Assembly: GCA_025359105.1 (NCBI GenBank)
Contig: JANYHK010000056.1
Span: forward strand, 62,001 to 126,000
Origin: Myxococcales bacterium
Lineage (GTDB): Bacteria > Myxococcota_A > Polyangia > Polyangiales > Polyangiaceae
DNA length: 64,000 bases
Direction: 5' to 3'
The notes beneath the pieces were generated by a model. That model was not told the origin of the DNA. It did no database searches and was given only the letters and a program-made list of their open reading frames with translations. A program made the position numbers and the translations under genes. Positions within the stretch are counted from its first letter, which is position 1; every line of letters starts with the position of its first letter. Below, piece after piece: positions 63,415 to 64,000 of this stretch.

Positions 63415-64000
63415 TGGCGACGCCGATCCCCAGCAACGAGGCGACGTTCACGGCGCGCTCCGTCGCCGGCGCCACCAGGGCCATCCGCGCGACGTTTCGC
63501 GGCGTGGACCACCCGGTCGTCGGCGTCACCACCGACAGCCGCGCGGTGCGCCCTGGCTGCGCCTTCGTCGCGCTCCGCGGCGAGCGGTTCGACGGGCACG
63601 CCTTCCTTGCCGATGCCGTGCGCAGCGGCGCGCGGCTCGTCGTCGTCGAAGAGGGGCGCGGCGTCGATGTTGCCGCCGACGCCGACGTCGTAGAGGTCGC
63701 CGACACCCTGGTCGCTTGGGGCGAGCTCGCGCGAGCACACCTTCATTCGTGGCGTCATGCGTCGCACGGCGGCCGCGTCGTCGCGATCACCGGCAGCGCG
63801 GGCAAGACCACGACGAAGGAGCTCACGCACGCGCTGCTCTCCACCTGGGGCCAGTGCCACCTCACCGCCGGCAACTTGAACAACCGCATCGGCTTGCCGG
63901 CCGTCGCGCTCGGCATCGAAAATCGCCACCGCTTCGGCGTCTTCGAGGTGGGGATGAGCGTCCCCGGCGAGATCGCCGCGATGGCGTCGATCGTCGAGCC
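63414..64000 (+). CDS. murF: UDP-MurNAc-tripeptide:D-Ala-D-Ala ligase (3' end cut off)
   Basis: The ATG at 63414 follows the murE stop in TGATG. The window ends after about 195 codons, all in frame. Visible signs are VTTDSRAVRPGCAFVAL (N-terminal Mur domain), ITGSAGKTTTKEL (P-loop, about 124-136), LTAGNLNNRIG and GMSVPGEIAAMA near the end. It would add D-Ala-D-Ala to the UDP-MurNAc-tripeptide. The rest lies beyond the right edge. Confidence 0.95.
   Translation, partial: MATPIPSNEATFTARSVAGATRAIRATFRGVDHPVVGVTTDSRAVRPGCAFVALRGERFDGHAFLADAVRSGARLVVVEEGRGVDVAADADVVEVADTLVAWGELARAHLHSWRHASHGGRVVAITGSAGKTTTKELTHALLSTWGQCHLTAGNLNNRIGLPAVALGIENRHRFGVFEVGMSVPGEIAAMASIVE

Overview
This is a GC-rich window (third codon positions are almost always G or C) from a bacterium that looks like a member of the Myxococcota, most likely the Polyangiales/Sorangiineae side. 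That placement is an inference. It rests on many lipoproteins with Ser/Gly or Ala/Pro low-complexity spacers, secreted hydrolases, SUMF1-fold lipoproteins, a translation initiation factor 3 with a long acidic tail like the Myxococcus Dsg protein, lysine-rich histone-H1-like proteins, and a CrtC-like/prenyl-synthase fusion. I see no tRNA, rRNA, CRISPR array, transposase or phage gene.

Layout. 1-7.7 kb: a cut-off GH5 glycosidase/esterase fusion, a SUMF1-type lipoprotein, a decayed gene fragment, two lysine-rich histone-like proteins, a transglutaminase-fold protein, a short chromate-family transporter, a TMEM175-type channel, a SnoaL-like protein and a protein with a diadenylate-cyclase domain. 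7.85-17.7 kb: a compact nine-gene menaquinone operon (prenyl diphosphate synthase, menG, menF, menD, menH, menB, menA, menC, menE). Most junctions are 4-bp ATGA or GTGA overlaps. It covers the classical route from chorismate to menaquinone except for a recognisable DHNA-CoA thioesterase. 17.8-23 kb: a CrtC-like domain fused to a second prenyl synthase, then a large TPR protein. 23-46 kb: an accessory region of lipoproteins and secreted enzymes (chagasin-type inhibitor, phospholipase C, phospholipase D, matrixin-like protease, M14 carboxypeptidase) interrupted by rbgA, thrS and a membrane protein with three similar modules. It also holds two broken genes: a von Willebrand A gene with an internal deletion and the C-terminal stub of a thermolysin-like protease.

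46-57.7 kb: an HSL-type esterase, a glutaredoxin-like protein without the active-site cysteine, infC, a large secreted protein, a free-standing B12-binding domain, a second SUMF1 lipoprotein, a trypsin-like lipoprotein, an acyl-CoA dehydrogenase, xdhC-moaA and a crotonase. 57.7-64 kb: the start of the dcw cell-division cluster (mraZ, rsmH, ftsL, ftsI, murE, murF). It is preceded by a good promoter and three 10-bp-spaced GTGG-like MraZ boxes. murF runs off the right edge.

Genes work together mainly in the men operon (electron-carrier quinone), the dcw cluster (peptidoglycan precursors and septal synthesis) and the moaA-xdhC pair (molybdoenzyme maturation). The lipoprotein and hydrolase genes suggest a predatory or saprophytic surface secretome. 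Several monocistronic genes have a TAnnnT hexamer only 6-9 bases before the start codon and no Shine-Dalgarno sequence, which points to leaderless transcripts.
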